From Prevotellaceae bacterium (lineage in GTDB: Bacteria > Bacteroidota > Bacteroidia > Bacteroidales > UBA932), in assembly GCA_031263585.1 (NCBI GenBank), contig JAISFN010000101.1, forward strand, positions 1 to 34,323: a stretch of 34,323 bases of DNA, in the 5' to 3' direction. Positions 25,059 through 33,919 of the stretch are shown one piece after another. The notes under the pieces were generated by a model that was given only the letters and a program-made list of their open reading frames with translations, was not told where the DNA came from and did no database searches. Both the position numbers and the translations under genes were made by a program. Positions within the stretch are counted from its first letter, which is position 1. Every line of letters starts with the position of its first letter.

Positions 25059-25637
25059 TTATTTTATTTTTATACTTTTAAGCATGTTATAAACTGAGCC
25101 GCCCCAATAATTCCGTAATCCGAAACCTCCCGCATTTCCACCTGCTTTCCAACTGTCTATTATTTCTTTTGTAGCAATATCAAAAAACACGATATGGTAT
25201 GTACCCCTATTCTTCGCCTTGTTTAACAATTCGGCAACAAATATAAGCCCCACACCTTCACCTTTTATAGGTAAGGATTTGACATGCGCCGTCAATTCAT
25301 CATTATTTATCACATAATCCGGAGATTGCCCGAATAAATTGTCGGCTTCAATGGTATTATTCAATTCTTCCACTTCCTTTATTGATATTGCAGAGGCATG
25401 CTTTTTAAAATACTTATCAATATCATATTTTTTCATTTCTGTTATAAATAAGTTGTTAATACCTTCGAAAGCCGATTTGAAATCGCGAAAAGATTCTTTT
25501 GCTCCAAAGGTTTTTACAAAAGAAAAGTCTATGCCGTAGAATGTAATATTACTAAACTCCCTCAACACCACCTTATTTTGCCCAAACCCTACCAAGCTTA
25601 GCAGTAAAAAACATACTGCAAATACTATTTTTTTCAT
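25059..25637 (-). CDS. Secreted conserved hypothetical protein upstream of the C69 dipeptidase
   Basis: A 192-aa protein with a clear signal peptide (MKKIVFAVCFLLLSLVGFGQ, cleavage after FG). The mature part contains LREFSNITFYGIDFSFVKTFG, a helical middle with Lys-rich stretches, LPIKGEGVGLIFVAELLNKA, THIVFFDIATKEIIDSWKAG-like strands (actual start TYHIVFFDI) and a glycine-rich GGNAGGFGLRNYWGGSVYNML near the end. I recognise the general pattern of small exported Bacteroidota proteins of unknown function, but no named domain or catalytic site. Being first in a two-gene operon with the dipeptidase, it may assist or share its location. That is inference from position only. Confidence 0.75.
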   Translation of the reverse strand: MKKIVFAVCFLLLSLVGFGQNKVVLREFSNITFYGIDFSFVKTFGAKESFRDFKSAFEGINNLFITEMKKYDIDKYFKKHASAISIKEVEELNNTIEADNLFGQSPDYVINNDELTAHVKSLPIKGEGVGLIFVAELLNKAKNRGTYHIVFFDIATKEIIDSWKAGGNAGGFGLRNYWGGSVYNMLKSIKIK

Positions 25638-25662
25638 ATCATCTTATTAAATTTAACAATAA

Positions 25663-25670
25663 CAAATATA
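25663..25670 (-). promoter_or_regulatory. Putative -7 promoter of the hypothetical-C69 operon
   Basis: TATATTTG (minus strand) matches TAnnTTTG, 26 bp upstream of the ATG at 25637. A TTG lies 16 bp further up (25689-25687), somewhat too close for an ideal -33 box. Confidence 0.5.
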
Positions 25671-25877
25671 TTTTCCTCCAAATGTACAAATAAAAAACAT
25701 ATTTTGGTAATTTTGGTTCAATATTATAATTATATGATGACTTGCCAATGTACTCATGAGATAATATATTAATTAGCACATTCATAAATAAACTAATCAA
25801 CGCGTTATTCTTTATATTCCATCTAATTAATAATTATCTTATTAACACATCGGCAAATTAACTCATTAAAAAACGAT

Positions 25878-27173
25878 TTACCGCAAGTCGATAAATTTAA
25901 CCACTTTACGGCTCGTGAGTGGCATTTGTATTTTTGCAATATAATCGAATGATTCAAAGGCAATTGTGGGAGCTACACGCACTTTCGACCGGAACATATC
26001 TTTTATTTCTTTGGCAAATGCTTCGCTTTTATCGTCGCTACCTATGCGGATAAGTATTTCGTCAGTTCCCAACTCGTTGGTATATACCTCAATCACATAG
26101 TTTTTAACATGGAACATATTGTCCAGTATATCGAACAATGCCGGAGGATACAAGGTTGTGCCTTTGTACTTTATCATCTGCCCCTTGCGCCCCAAAACCG
26201 AACTCAGGCGGATAGTATTACGTCCGCATGTACAGGGCGTGTTATAGTGGTAGCATATATCACCTGTTTTAAACCGCAGCAAAGGCATGCCCTCTACGCC
26301 TAACGTTGTAATGCATACTTCGCCGGCTTCGTCCTCTTTTACGAGATTATTATTATCGTCCAGAAACTCAACGATTATTAGTTCGGGCTGGAGGTGCCCC
26401 CCGCAAAAACACCCGCACTCGGTAAACGAGGATTGCATTTCGGTTGACGCATAGGTCGAAAAAAGTTTAAGCGACGGCCATTTTTCATGTATCCTCTGCC
26501 CAAGCGTATTCAGTTCGAAATCTGGAGTACGCAATGACTCGCCTATGCAAACGCATTTTTTCATTGAACTAGCATTGTAGTCAATCCCGTTTTTTTCAGC
26601 AAATTCAATCAGTTTCATAATAAACGAGGGAACAACCATGCCGCATGTAGGATGGATACGGTTAATCGTATCCCACTGCAATTCGGGGATACCGTTACCC
26701 ACGCGCGCTACTCCCATACCCAGTTCGCGCGCTCCCATAAAATAGGCCAGCCCGGCCATAAATCGGCGGTCGATTGTAGTCATCAACTGCAATACATCGT
26801 TTTCGGTGCAGCCAACGGTATTAAATGATAAATACTCGTTATACGAAAGGCGGTCGAGGTCATTCGACGTGAGGGTAAACGTAACGGGGTCGCCCAGTGT
26901 ACCCGAAGTTGTTACATAGTCGATAATTTTACGTTTATCGACACAAATAAACAACTCGTTATAATTTTGTAAATCGGTTTTGGTAGTTAAAGGCAGGCTT
27001 TGCAAATCTTCGATGTGCTTTATCTTCGTAATATCGATATTATTTTCAGCAAATATTTTTTTGTAAAATGCTGAATATTGCTGAAGGTATATCAATGTTT
27101 CTCGTAACTTTTCCTCTTGATACTTTTTAATTTCACCAGCTGGTTTAACTTGTATTTCAGGATGTTTTTCCAT
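25878..27173 (-). CDS. Phenylacetate-CoA ligase (PaaK)-like adenylating enzyme
   Basis: A 431-aa member of the PaaK branch of ANL adenylate-forming enzymes. Features: an N-terminal LRETLIYLQQYSAFYKKIF helix, LPLTTKTDLQNY, the P-loop-like YVTTSGTLGDPVTFTLT near residue 88, FSTYASTEMQSSF (adenine-binding YxSTE) near 240, a Cys cluster ECGCFCGGH that may bind a metal, LRFKTGDICYHY with the adenylate-binding Asp near 303, CTCGRN, LGRKGQMIKYKG hinge near 330, and a C-terminal lid with a Lys near PLTSRKVVKF. It would activate an aromatic or other carboxylate as its CoA thioester. I place the start at ATG 27173 (MEKHPEIQV); the frame could be extended 18 codons to 27227. No keto-acid oxidoreductase or polyene genes are adjacent, so the substrate is open. 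Confidence 0.85.
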   Translation of the reverse strand: MEKHPEIQVKPAGEIKKYQEEKLRETLIYLQQYSAFYKKIFAENNIDITKIKHIEDLQSLPLTTKTDLQNYNELFICVDKRKIIDYVTTSGTLGDPVTFTLTSNDLDRLSYNEYLSFNTVGCTENDVLQLMTTIDRRFMAGLAYFMGARELGMGVARVGNGIPELQWDTINRIHPTCGMVVPSFIMKLIEFAEKNGIDYNASSMKKCVCIGESLRTPDFELNTLGQRIHEKWPSLKLFSTYASTEMQSSFTECGCFCGGHLQPELIIVEFLDDNNNLVKEDEAGEVCITTLGVEGMPLLRFKTGDICYHYNTPCTCGRNTIRLSSVLGRKGQMIKYKGTTLYPPALFDILDNMFHVKNYVIEVYTNELGTDEILIRIGSDDKSEAFAKEIKDMFRSKVRVAPTIAFESFDYIAKIQMPLTSRKVVKFIDLR

Positions 27174-27246
27174 AAAAAATTTTATTGTCCCTGCCTTAAA
27201 GGGTATTAATCCTAAGTGGCAAAACATGCCATTATCAATAGCAAAA

Positions 27247-27628
27247 TTAATTATTAATCGGCTTACGATAAAACAATTTTTCCTTATCGGAAATAACTAT
27301 TGATATATTTGGTAATATACTTAGTACCAATATATATATGGTCGTTTCCATACTGTCACCCTTGTGCATTTGTTGGTTAGGGTTTGCCGAACTGAATGTA
27401 CGCGAGGCAAAACACACTCTTGTTTTGGCATCAACCAGTTGAATCGTTATATTTTCCATTTTAGCGTCGACATATTTCTTTCCTGTTTTTTTGTTATAGT
27501 ATGTCCCTGCTTTATTTTCGTGTTTCGAGTTAAAATACAATTACAGCAATATTATCGGCATTTTCATCCCTGTAATTATAGCTCTTCCAATCCAAATCGT
27601 AATAGGCATATTTACCTGTATATAAGGG
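27247..27628 (-). pseudogene. Unidentified protein, probable frameshifted remnant
   Basis: One frame (27628 down to about 27538) reads YDLDWKSYNYRDENADNIAVIVF then stop. The continuation LYFNSKHENKAGTYYNKKTGKKY...ITIQLVDAKTRVCFASRTFSS runs on in the adjacent frame to 27247. The join falls in a T-run (minus strand, about 27533-27538), so an indel there would split one original protein. The middle part (ITIQLVDAKTxxCFASRTF) has the look of small beta-rich Bacteroidota proteins, but I cannot name a family. No signal peptide or start can be fixed. It could also be an intact short gene without the upstream piece. Confidence 0.4.
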
Positions 27629-28361
27629 TTATTCACGGCCATCCAATCGATAATAGAATTGCCAGTTGGCAATATTGGAAAAACGAGTTTTAATAGCCTA
27701 CACCGTTTTAAGGCTTACTCATGATGAACTACGCTTGGTATATATAAACAGAAGAAAAGCACAGACAATAAGGGTAACAATATTTCTTCCTTTTGCCCAA
27801 TAATCTGAAAACAAAAAGAATAAAACTATAAATGTAACTGCTAGTACTCATAAATTTGTACCTTCAATTATAAAAAACTAAAACCGGGGTTAATTTTACA
27901 CCTTCTTTGTAAGTAAAGGATTAATCGATTCTCAAAAGTAAGTATTGTGAGTTTTAAAAGATTTTTACTTTATCCGTTGAATCAGGCTTTTGATAATCAG
28001 CCTGAAAGATACCAGTTAGAATTCTGATTGTAAATCATTAACGACAATACGGATGAGCCAAATCCTGTTGCTTTTCTTCTCCGCATAAGTCCAAAATTCG
28101 TTTAATTCCAAACAGTCATAATGTTTTGTTTGGGTTGAAATGACGGGAATTGACCAATACCGACAATATTTTTTTGATGCTGATTTTTTCGATTTCAGCT
28201 ATATCCCTGATCCTTATGTTACGGACAAGAGTTTATAATATCTTCTGTGTCAGGGATGAATGACAAGCGTTGTAAATCAGAGAATGGTTGACAGTTTATT
28301 GTTGACCACATTCTTTATATAAATAATTTTGTTTCCCGTACGGTTTCTTGCCATTTTTCTT
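27629..28361. other. Non-coding stretch between the PaaK-like and meaB genes
   Basis: No credible gene on either strand. A short hydrophobic frame on the minus strand (about 27710-27850, reading NIVTLIVCAFLLFIYTK) may be a relic of a membrane protein. A small hairpin TCAGGCT/AGCCTGA lies around 27984-28007. No recognisable cobalamin riboswitch or tRNA is seen upstream of meaB. Confidence 0.4.
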
Positions 28362-28369
28362 TATTTTTG
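28362..28369 (+). promoter_or_regulatory. Putative -7 promoter of meaB
   Basis: TATTTTTG fits TAnnTTTG. It would give a leader of about 140 nt that contains the palindrome at 28407-28436. Confidence 0.4.
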
Positions 28370-28406
28370 TGCTTTGGCAGTCGGGGAAATAAAATAAAGG
28401 GCGATT

Positions 28407-28436
28407 TTAATTTGCATTTACAAAAATGCAAATTAA
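28407..28436. repeat. Perfect 13-bp inverted repeat in the meaB leader
   Basis: TTAATTTGCATTT and AAATGCAAATTAA are exact reverse complements around ACAA. It is AT-rich and has no U-tract. Depending on whether it is transcribed, it could be an operator or an RNA hairpin. Confidence 0.55.
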
Positions 28437-28513
28437 TTTCATGATTGTAAAATCTTTACATCAGCATATTTTTTTTAAATCACAAACAATTGTTTTTCAA
28501 CTAAATTTTCGAT

Positions 28514-29608
28514 ATGGCTATGGATGGAATATCCGGAAAAAGTGCGTTAAAAGTAAACGAGGGAGTTGACCAACCCCCTATTGTAAACCCCAATGCAGTA
28601 CAGCATATCCGGCGTAACAAGCAACAATTGCTTACAACCGACAAGTATGTAAAAGGTATATGCGAAGGCAGCATAACTGTTTTGAGCAAAGCTATTACAT
28701 TAATTGAGAGTTCATTGTTCGAACATCAAGAATTAGCCCAGGAGATTATTGAAAAATGTTTGCCCTATACCGGTAATTCGGTTCGTTTGGGCATAACCGG
28801 CGTACCCGGCGCCGGTAAAAGCACGTTTATCGAGACTTTTGGTAGATTACTCACTTCAAAGGGGCATAAAGTAGCCGTATTGGCTATCGATCCCAGTAGT
28901 GAACGCTCGAAAGGCAGTATTTTAGGTGATAAAACCCGAATGGTTACCTTAAGCGGCGACCCGAATGCGTTTATCCGGCCCAGCCCTTCGGCAGGCTCGT
29001 TGGGTGGTGTGGCACGTAAAACGCGCGAAACGGTTATTCTGTGCGAAGCAGCCGGTTTCGATGTAGTTATTATCGAAACTGTAGGCGTTGGGCAGTCGGA
29101 GACAGCTGTACACTCTATGGTCGATTTCTTTTTACTGCTGATGATTGCTGGAGCCGGAGACGAGTTGCAGGGAATAAAACGCGGAATTATGGAAATGGCC
29201 GATTTGTTGGTTGTAAATAAGGCTGATGGCAGTAATGTTACAAAAGCGATGCAGGCTCGCACCCAATATCAGGGAGCTTTGCACCTTTTCCCTCCGCGTG
29301 AATCGGGCTGGGAGCCTAAAGCCATGATGTGCTCTTCGATAGAAAAAACAGGCTTACCCGACATATGGACGGCTATTGAAGGCTACGTGAAGCTAAGTAA
29401 GGGCAATCGCTTTTTCTACAATTTGCGGCAGGAACAAACAAAATACTGGATGTACGAAACTATTGACGAGGCATTAAAACATAATTTTTATTCGAGTACA
29501 AAAATTCAGCCCTATTTAACGGAATTTGAGCATAAAGTGATGAATGAAAAAATATCTTCGTTTGCTGCTGCGAAAGAATTGCTGAACAGGTATTTTAAAA
29601 ATGAATAA
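28514..29608 (+). CDS. meaB: MeaB/ArgK-type GTPase, methylmalonyl-CoA mutase chaperone
   Basis: A 364-aa G3E-type P-loop GTPase. Walker A is GVPGAGKST (near residue 96). Other motifs are AIDPSSERSKGSILGDKTRM (switch/metal region), FIRPSPSAGSLGGVARKTRE, the ETVGVGQSE Walker B-like block (near 193) and NKADG (NKxD guanine specificity, near 236). The helical C-terminus (EALKHNFYSS..., ELLNRYF) matches the dimerisation arm. MeaB guards the B12-dependent methylmalonyl-CoA mutase, gating cobalamin loading and rescuing the inactivated enzyme. The mutase genes (mutA/mutB) are not next to it in this window. The ATG at 28514 follows a long leader with a palindrome. Length and motifs are normal. Confidence 0.92.
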   Translation: MAMDGISGKSALKVNEGVDQPPIVNPNAVQHIRRNKQQLLTTDKYVKGICEGSITVLSKAITLIESSLFEHQELAQEIIEKCLPYTGNSVRLGITGVPGAGKSTFIETFGRLLTSKGHKVAVLAIDPSSERSKGSILGDKTRMVTLSGDPNAFIRPSPSAGSLGGVARKTRETVILCEAAGFDVVIIETVGVGQSETAVHSMVDFFLLLMIAGAGDELQGIKRGIMEMADLLVVNKADGSNVTKAMQARTQYQGALHLFPPRESGWEPKAMMCSSIEKTGLPDIWTAIEGYVKLSKGNRFFYNLRQEQTKYWMYETIDEALKHNFYSSTKIQPYLTEFEHKVMNEKISSFAAAKELLNRYFKNE

Positions 29609-29649
29609 ATATTTTTGGTATTAATCATGTACAGAATTGAAAATCTTTC

Positions 29650-29657
29650 TACTTTTG
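29650..29657 (+). promoter_or_regulatory. -7 promoter of the TlpA-type lipoprotein gene
   Basis: TACTTTTG fits TAnnTTTG, 47 bp before the ATG at 29705. It supports that start over the longer in-frame extension from 29615. Confidence 0.5.
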
Positions 29658-29704
29658 TATATAAATTCAACCCTTTTATTTTTTATTTAAAAACTATTAT
29701 TGAG

Positions 29705-30829
29705 ATGAGAAAAATTTTATTACTAAGTTTTCTTTCAGTACTTGCTTTTGCTGCATGTAAAAAAGAAGCTCCCCAATACCAGATTAATGGTAATGTTGTA
29801 GGTGAAATGGATGGCAAGGTTGTTTACCTGAAACAAATGGAAAAAATGCGTCCTGGCACTACAGTAGATAGTGCAATAATTGCCAACGGTACATTTATTA
29901 TGAAAGGAAATGTTGCTACTCCCGATTTTTATAATATTTCGGTAGGCGGCGAAAGGCTCGGTGTAAGCTTATTTGTTGAAAATGCACCGATTCAGGTAAC
30001 TCTTGATTCAACCGAACCTAAAAACAGCGTTGCGAACGGTTCACCCCTTAACGATTTGTATGCAGCTTATGTAAAAGAGATACGTGAAAATTATCAGGCT
30101 AAAATGCAAGATATTGTAAAACGCGCACAAGAAGCTGAACAAAAAGGTGAAATGACTCCTGAAATTGAGAAACAGGTTAATGATGAGTATGATGAAATAA
30201 TGGATAAATACAAAGCATATCAGCTTAAATTTATTAACGATAATCCAAATTCAATTGTATCGGCTTTTGTTCTTCGCACAATTGCCAACACGCTTTCTCC
30301 CGAAGAAATTGAAGCTCCGCTAAGCAAATTCGATACGATTATCGGTAAATCGTACTACATTGTTTCGTTGAAAGAAGACTTGGAAAAAATGAAGAAAGTT
30401 GCTGTAGGACAGAAATTTACCGATATAAGATTGCTAGATCCCGAAGGAAACGAAATAGCTTTATCTGACTATGCTGGAAAAGGTAAGTATGTATTGGTTG
30501 ATTTTTGGGCATCGTGGTGTGGCCCTTGTCGCCGGGAAAATCCTAATGTAGTAGTTTTATATAACAAATATAAAGATAAAGGTTTCGAAATTGTAGGTGT
30601 TTCTTTAGACCGCGATAAAGAAGCTTGGATTAAAGGTATTGCCGAAGATAAAATTACATGGCCCCAAATGTCCGATTTAAAATTCTGGGAAAGCGAAGGC
30701 GCCAGCTTGTATAATATTAAGGCAATTCCATCTACCGTATTGATTGATAAAGAAGGTATAATTATTGCCAAAAACCTGCGAGGAAGCGAACTGGAAGCTA
30801 AAGTAGCCGAATTGATTGACGGTAAATAA
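29705..30829 (+). CDS. DUF4369-TlpA thiol-disulfide oxidoreductase lipoprotein
   Basis: A 374-aa lipoprotein. I choose the ATG at 29705, because it gives MRKILLLSFLSVLAFAAC with lipobox FAAC and lipidated Cys at residue 18. The upstream extension contains the promoter. The N-terminal DUF4369 domain (about 25-120: YQINGNVVGEMDGKVVYLKQ...) is followed by a charged helical linker (about 130-200) and a thioredoxin/TlpA domain (about 235-374) with FWASWCGPCRRENPNV (CxxC near 272), VGVSLDRDKEAW and the cis-Pro loop IKAIPSTVLIDKEG. Such proteins keep thiols reduced in the Bacteroidota periplasm, for instance for cytochrome maturation or stress repair; the partner is unknown. The gene is monocistronic, with its own promoter and a terminator before trmN. 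Confidence 0.9.
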   Translation: MRKILLLSFLSVLAFAACKKEAPQYQINGNVVGEMDGKVVYLKQMEKMRPGTTVDSAIIANGTFIMKGNVATPDFYNISVGGERLGVSLFVENAPIQVTLDSTEPKNSVANGSPLNDLYAAYVKEIRENYQAKMQDIVKRAQEAEQKGEMTPEIEKQVNDEYDEIMDKYKAYQLKFINDNPNSIVSAFVLRTIANTLSPEEIEAPLSKFDTIIGKSYYIVSLKEDLEKMKKVAVGQKFTDIRLLDPEGNEIALSDYAGKGKYVLVDFWASWCGPCRRENPNVVVLYNKYKDKGFEIVGVSLDRDKEAWIKGIAEDKITWPQMSDLKFWESEGASLYNIKAIPSTVLIDKEGIIIAKNLRGSELEAKVAELIDGK

Positions 30830-30853
30830 TGTTTTCTACATAATAGTATACAG

Positions 30854-30885
30854 GAAAGTACCAATTTAGGTGCTTTCTTTGTTTT
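30854..30885 (+). terminator. Intrinsic terminator after the TlpA-type gene
   Basis: GAAAGTACC (30854-30862) pairs with GGTGCTTTC (30869-30877), with one T-G wobble, followed by TTTGTTTT. It lies directly in front of the next gene. Confidence 0.75.
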
Positions 30886-30900
30886 ATGAAGTACGGAACA

Positions 30901-31617
30901 ATGTCCAACAGCTATTTTAAATTCAAGCAGTTTACCATACATCAGGATAGTACCGCGATGAAAGTAGGTACCGACGGGGTATTGCTGGGTACCTGGGTAA
31001 CTATCGGTAATGCCGAACGCATATTGGATATCGGTACGGGGACAGGCTTGCTGGCCTTGATGCTTGCACAACGAAACACACAGGCAGTAATTGATGCTAT
31101 GGAAATCGATGCCCTGGCTTGCAGGCAAGCGCAACTGAATGTGAGGAATAGCCCTTGGCCGGAACGGATTAATATGCTTTGTTCATCGTTTCAAAAATTT
31201 AGTAAAGAATACCATCAACGGTATGATTTAATAGTGTCGAACCCTCCCTACTTTAATAATTCTTTAAAATCGCCTGTAATACAGCGGAATATAGCCAGGC
31301 ATTCGGATAGCTTGTCGTACATCGATTTAATTACCGGGGTGAAAAAACTATTAAAAGATTCAGGCCGGTTGGCGGTCGTACTGCCTGTTGATGAAGGCGG
31401 AGTTTTTATAAGGCAGTCGATTGAAAATGGTTTGTATTGTTGCCGCAGGCTAAATGTAAAACCCAACGCCAACAAGCCGGTTAAAAGGGTACTGCTTGAG
31501 TTTGCAAACCAGACACAAAGTTGTAGCGAGCAAACACTTTGCATTGAAACCGGTGAACATCATAATTATACACCAGAATATAAAGCCTTGACAAAAGATT
31601 TTTACCTAATGTTTTAA
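30901..31617 (+). CDS. trmN: tRNA1(Val) (adenine(37)-N6)-methyltransferase
   Basis: A 238-aa class I SAM methyltransferase of the YfiC/TrmN6 family. I start at ATG 30901 (MSNSYFKFKQFTIHQ), where homologues normally begin; an ATG five codons earlier (30886) abuts the terminator. The SAM-binding loop is LDIGTGTGLLALMLAQR (near residue 41). The acidic end of strand 2 is AMEIDALACRQAQ. The catalytic N6-adenine motif is NPPYF (near 116), with the N-terminal DSTAMKVGTDGVLLG strand typical of the family. It methylates A37 of tRNA-Val. It is preceded by a terminator and followed by about 290 bp of AT-rich spacer. Confidence 0.88.
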   Translation: MSNSYFKFKQFTIHQDSTAMKVGTDGVLLGTWVTIGNAERILDIGTGTGLLALMLAQRNTQAVIDAMEIDALACRQAQLNVRNSPWPERINMLCSSFQKFSKEYHQRYDLIVSNPPYFNNSLKSPVIQRNIARHSDSLSYIDLITGVKKLLKDSGRLAVVLPVDEGGVFIRQSIENGLYCCRRLNVKPNANKPVKRVLLEFANQTQSCSEQTLCIETGEHHNYTPEYKALTKDFYLMF

Positions 31618-31861
31618 CTTGCAAACAATATCTAAACTCAATTATTATAGTAAATATTAGCCCTCCATATCTCTATGGTAAACGCATCAAAATAATGTTT
31701 ATTTATTAAATATAAAATTTTCAGCATGTTATAAACTGGTCATTTTATTATTGAAAACCATTCTAATATTTTGATAATGATCAAATTATATGTATAGAAT
31801 ATTTTTGATGCGTTTGTCATGGTTTGCCTTGTTTTTATTCCGTTTTTCTTTTAACATTTTG
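31618..31861. other. AT-rich spacer upstream of glmM
   Basis: No ORF or hairpin of note is seen. The only signal is the promoter motif at its end. Confidence 0.4.
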
Positions 31862-31869
31862 TACCTTTG
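31862..31869 (+). promoter_or_regulatory. -7 promoter of glmM
   Basis: TACCTTTG fits TAnnTTTG, 40 bp before the ATG at 31910. A clear TTG -33 box is lacking. Confidence 0.55.
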
Positions 31870-31909
31870 TTAGCTTAAAGAGAGTATATAACTATATAAA
31901 TATGGAATT

Positions 31910-33301
31910 ATGACACTGATTAAGTCAATTTCGGGTATCAGGGGTACTATTGGCGGTATGCCGGGCGAAGCGTTAACGCCTATTGATATTGTTAAATTTG
32001 CTGCCGCATATTCGGTGTGGTTGAAAAAACGTACAGTTAAAGAGAGTTATAGTGTTGTGGTAGGGCGCGATGCTCGTATATCGGGCGAAATGATGAGCAA
32101 CCTGATTACGGGTACATTAATGGGCTGCGGTATTGGTGTTACTGATATCAGCTTGGCCACTACGCCCACAGTTGAAATGGCAGTGCCGATGCTGCAGGCC
32201 GATGGCGGGATTATACTTACAGCCAGCCATAACCCGAAACAATGGAATGCGCTTAAGCTGCTGAATGAGAAGGGCGAATTTTTAAGCGGCGCCGACGGAG
32301 AAGCTTTGTTGACGATTGCCGAACGTGGCGATTTTGATTTTGTTGATGTGGATAGTATAGGTAAACTATCGCATAACGATATGTATACAGGGAAACATAT
32401 TGAGGCGGTACTGAAACTGCCTATGGTAGATGTTGATGCCATTTACCGAGCAAACTTTAAAGTAGTAGTAGATGCCGTCAATTCGGTGGGAGGCATTGCT
32501 ATACCTCAGTTATTGCAGGCTTTGGGTGTGCATGTTGTCGAATTATATTGTGAGCCTAACGGCCGGTTTCCACATAATCCCGAACCTTTGCCTGAACATC
32601 TTACCGAAATCTCAAAATTAGTAATAGCCGAAAACGCCGATTTAGGCATTGTGGTTGATCCTGATGTTGATCGTTTGGCTTTGGTATGTGAAAACGGGCA
32701 AATGTTTGGCGAGGAATATACCCTTGTTGTTGTGGCCGATTATTTACTATCGGAAAAGACAGGCAATACGGTGTCGAATTTATCATCATCGCGGGCACTG
32801 CGCGATGTTACCGAGCAGCATGGCGGGCAGTATTTTGCAGCAGCCGTTGGTGAGGTAAATGTTGTTGCCAAAATGAAGGAAGTTAATGCCGTAATCGGTG
32901 GCGAAGGGAATGGAGGTGTTATATATCCCTGTTTACATTACGGCCGCGATGCTTTGGTGGGTTTAGCTTTGTTCTTGTCACACCTAGCCCATAAAAAAAT
33001 TAAAACATCGGAATTAAGGGCGAGTTACCCACCATACTTCATATCGAAAAATAAAATCGAGCTAACACCAGATATCAATGTCGATAAAGTTTTGCAGGCC
33101 ATGAAAGGCAAATATGCATCGCAGCGTATTACGGATATTGATGGCGTACGCATTGATTTTGACGAGGATAAAAAATGGGTGCATTTGCGTAAATCAAATA
33201 CCGAACCGATTATCCGCATTTATGCCGAGGCAAATTCTATCGAAATTGCCGACGCACTGGCAAAACAAATTATGGATGATATACGAACACTGGCATTCTG
33301 A
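31910..33301 (+). CDS. glmM: Phosphoglucosamine mutase (alpha-D-phosphohexomutase family)
   Basis: A 463-aa cytoplasmic phosphohexomutase. It opens with SISGIRGTIGG. The catalytic phosphoserine loop is TASHNPKQWNALK (Ser near residue 104), the metal-binding loop DPDVDRLA (near 249), the sugar-binding loop GEGNGGVI (near 330) and the phosphate-binding loop RKSNTEPIIRIY (near 426). Domain order and length are standard. It converts glucosamine-6-phosphate to glucosamine-1-phosphate for UDP-GlcNAc, hence peptidoglycan and lipid A. A phosphomannomutase/phosphoglucomutase role cannot be excluded from motifs alone, but the GlmM assignment is the usual one for this Bacteroidota group. It is monocistronic, with a promoter at 31862. 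Confidence 0.85.
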   Translation: MTLIKSISGIRGTIGGMPGEALTPIDIVKFAAAYSVWLKKRTVKESYSVVVGRDARISGEMMSNLITGTLMGCGIGVTDISLATTPTVEMAVPMLQADGGIILTASHNPKQWNALKLLNEKGEFLSGADGEALLTIAERGDFDFVDVDSIGKLSHNDMYTGKHIEAVLKLPMVDVDAIYRANFKVVVDAVNSVGGIAIPQLLQALGVHVVELYCEPNGRFPHNPEPLPEHLTEISKLVIAENADLGIVVDPDVDRLALVCENGQMFGEEYTLVVVADYLLSEKTGNTVSNLSSSRALRDVTEQHGGQYFAAAVGEVNVVAKMKEVNAVIGGEGNGGVIYPCLHYGRDALVGLALFLSHLAHKKIKTSELRASYPPYFISKNKIELTPDINVDKVLQAMKGKYASQRITDIDGVRIDFDEDKKWVHLRKSNTEPIIRIYAEANSIEIADALAKQIMDDIRTLAF

Positions 33302-33331
33302 AAGTATTCATACTAAAATGGCTGTCAAGTT

Positions 33332-33390
33332 ATCATGCTGAGTGAAATAAAGCATCTCTTTTGCAGATCCTTCACTTCGTTCAAAGCTGA
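33332..33390. repeat. Dispersed inverted-repeat element, copy B
   Basis: TCATGCTGAGTGAAATAAAG...CAGATCCTTCACTTCGTTCA is a second copy of the element at 12782-12833, with arms that can fold back on each other. It lies just after glmM and before the rtcB remnant. Confidence 0.65.
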
Positions 33391-33437
33391 ACTTGCAAGT
33401 TCGGTATCAGAATCTATATAATCGCCTTTATTCGATC

Positions 33438-33881
33438 ATGATTGAGTTAAGGGGAAAATATAATAACAACTGTAAAATTTTTATTGATGAAATAAAGTTT
33501 AAAGTCGATTCCCTTATCCAACATATCTTGGATGATGAAGTAAGTAAAAGTTTACCCGTACTCATTATGCCCGATACACATGTAAGTACAGATATTGTTA
33601 TCGAGTTTACTATGCCTGTCGGCAATATGCTAAATCCTAACTATATCGGGGTAAATATCGGTTGCGACATATTAAGCGTCCAGCTGTCTGATAATTTGAA
33701 CAACTTTGATTTAAAGTAGTTTGACAAACAAATACGCACTACTGTACCTATGGGAGTGAATACTCATAAACGAACAAAAACAATTTGGACTTGAATGATT
33801 AACGATTGGCTCAATAAATTCCATGAACAGTGGATTAACCAATTCGGAACCTTGTATCATTTACCCGAAATCATGGCCTAA
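33438..33881 (+). pseudogene. rtcB: rtcB (RNA-splicing ligase) 5' remnant
   Basis: From ATG 33438 the frame reads MIELRGKYNNNCKIFIDEI, MPDTHVSTDIVIEFTMPVGN and PNYIGVNIGCDILSV, which clearly match the N-terminus of RtcB (normal GVDIGCGM; here the metal-binding Asp is Asn). In-frame stops TAG (33717) and TGA (33792) interrupt FDKQIRTTVPMGVNTHKR (RtcB: LDKxIRxxVPxGxNVH). The same frame then gives INDWLNKFHEQW and FGTL joined directly to HLPEI, where the family has GTLGGGNHFIE, implying an internal deletion of about 10 bases. It ends at TAA 33879; about 300 C-terminal residues with the nucleotidylated His are gone. An IS remnant follows at once. It is a dead gene. Intact RtcB joins 2',3'-cyclic-phosphate and 5'-OH RNA ends. 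Confidence 0.85.
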
Positions 33882-33919
33882 TGGTCAAAAGTGGCGATAA
33901 GAGACTTCAAAGTATTGGT

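Noticed and set aside
25878-27173. PaaK-like ligase as a missing part of the polyene-type cluster
   Set aside because: It is 20 kb away, on the opposite strand, and of the PaaK branch rather than the acyl-ACP ligase type expected for that pathway. A link would be speculation.
27629-28513. Cobalamin riboswitch upstream of meaB
   Set aside because: No B12-box-like core and no compatible multi-stem layout could be seen; only an AT-rich palindrome.
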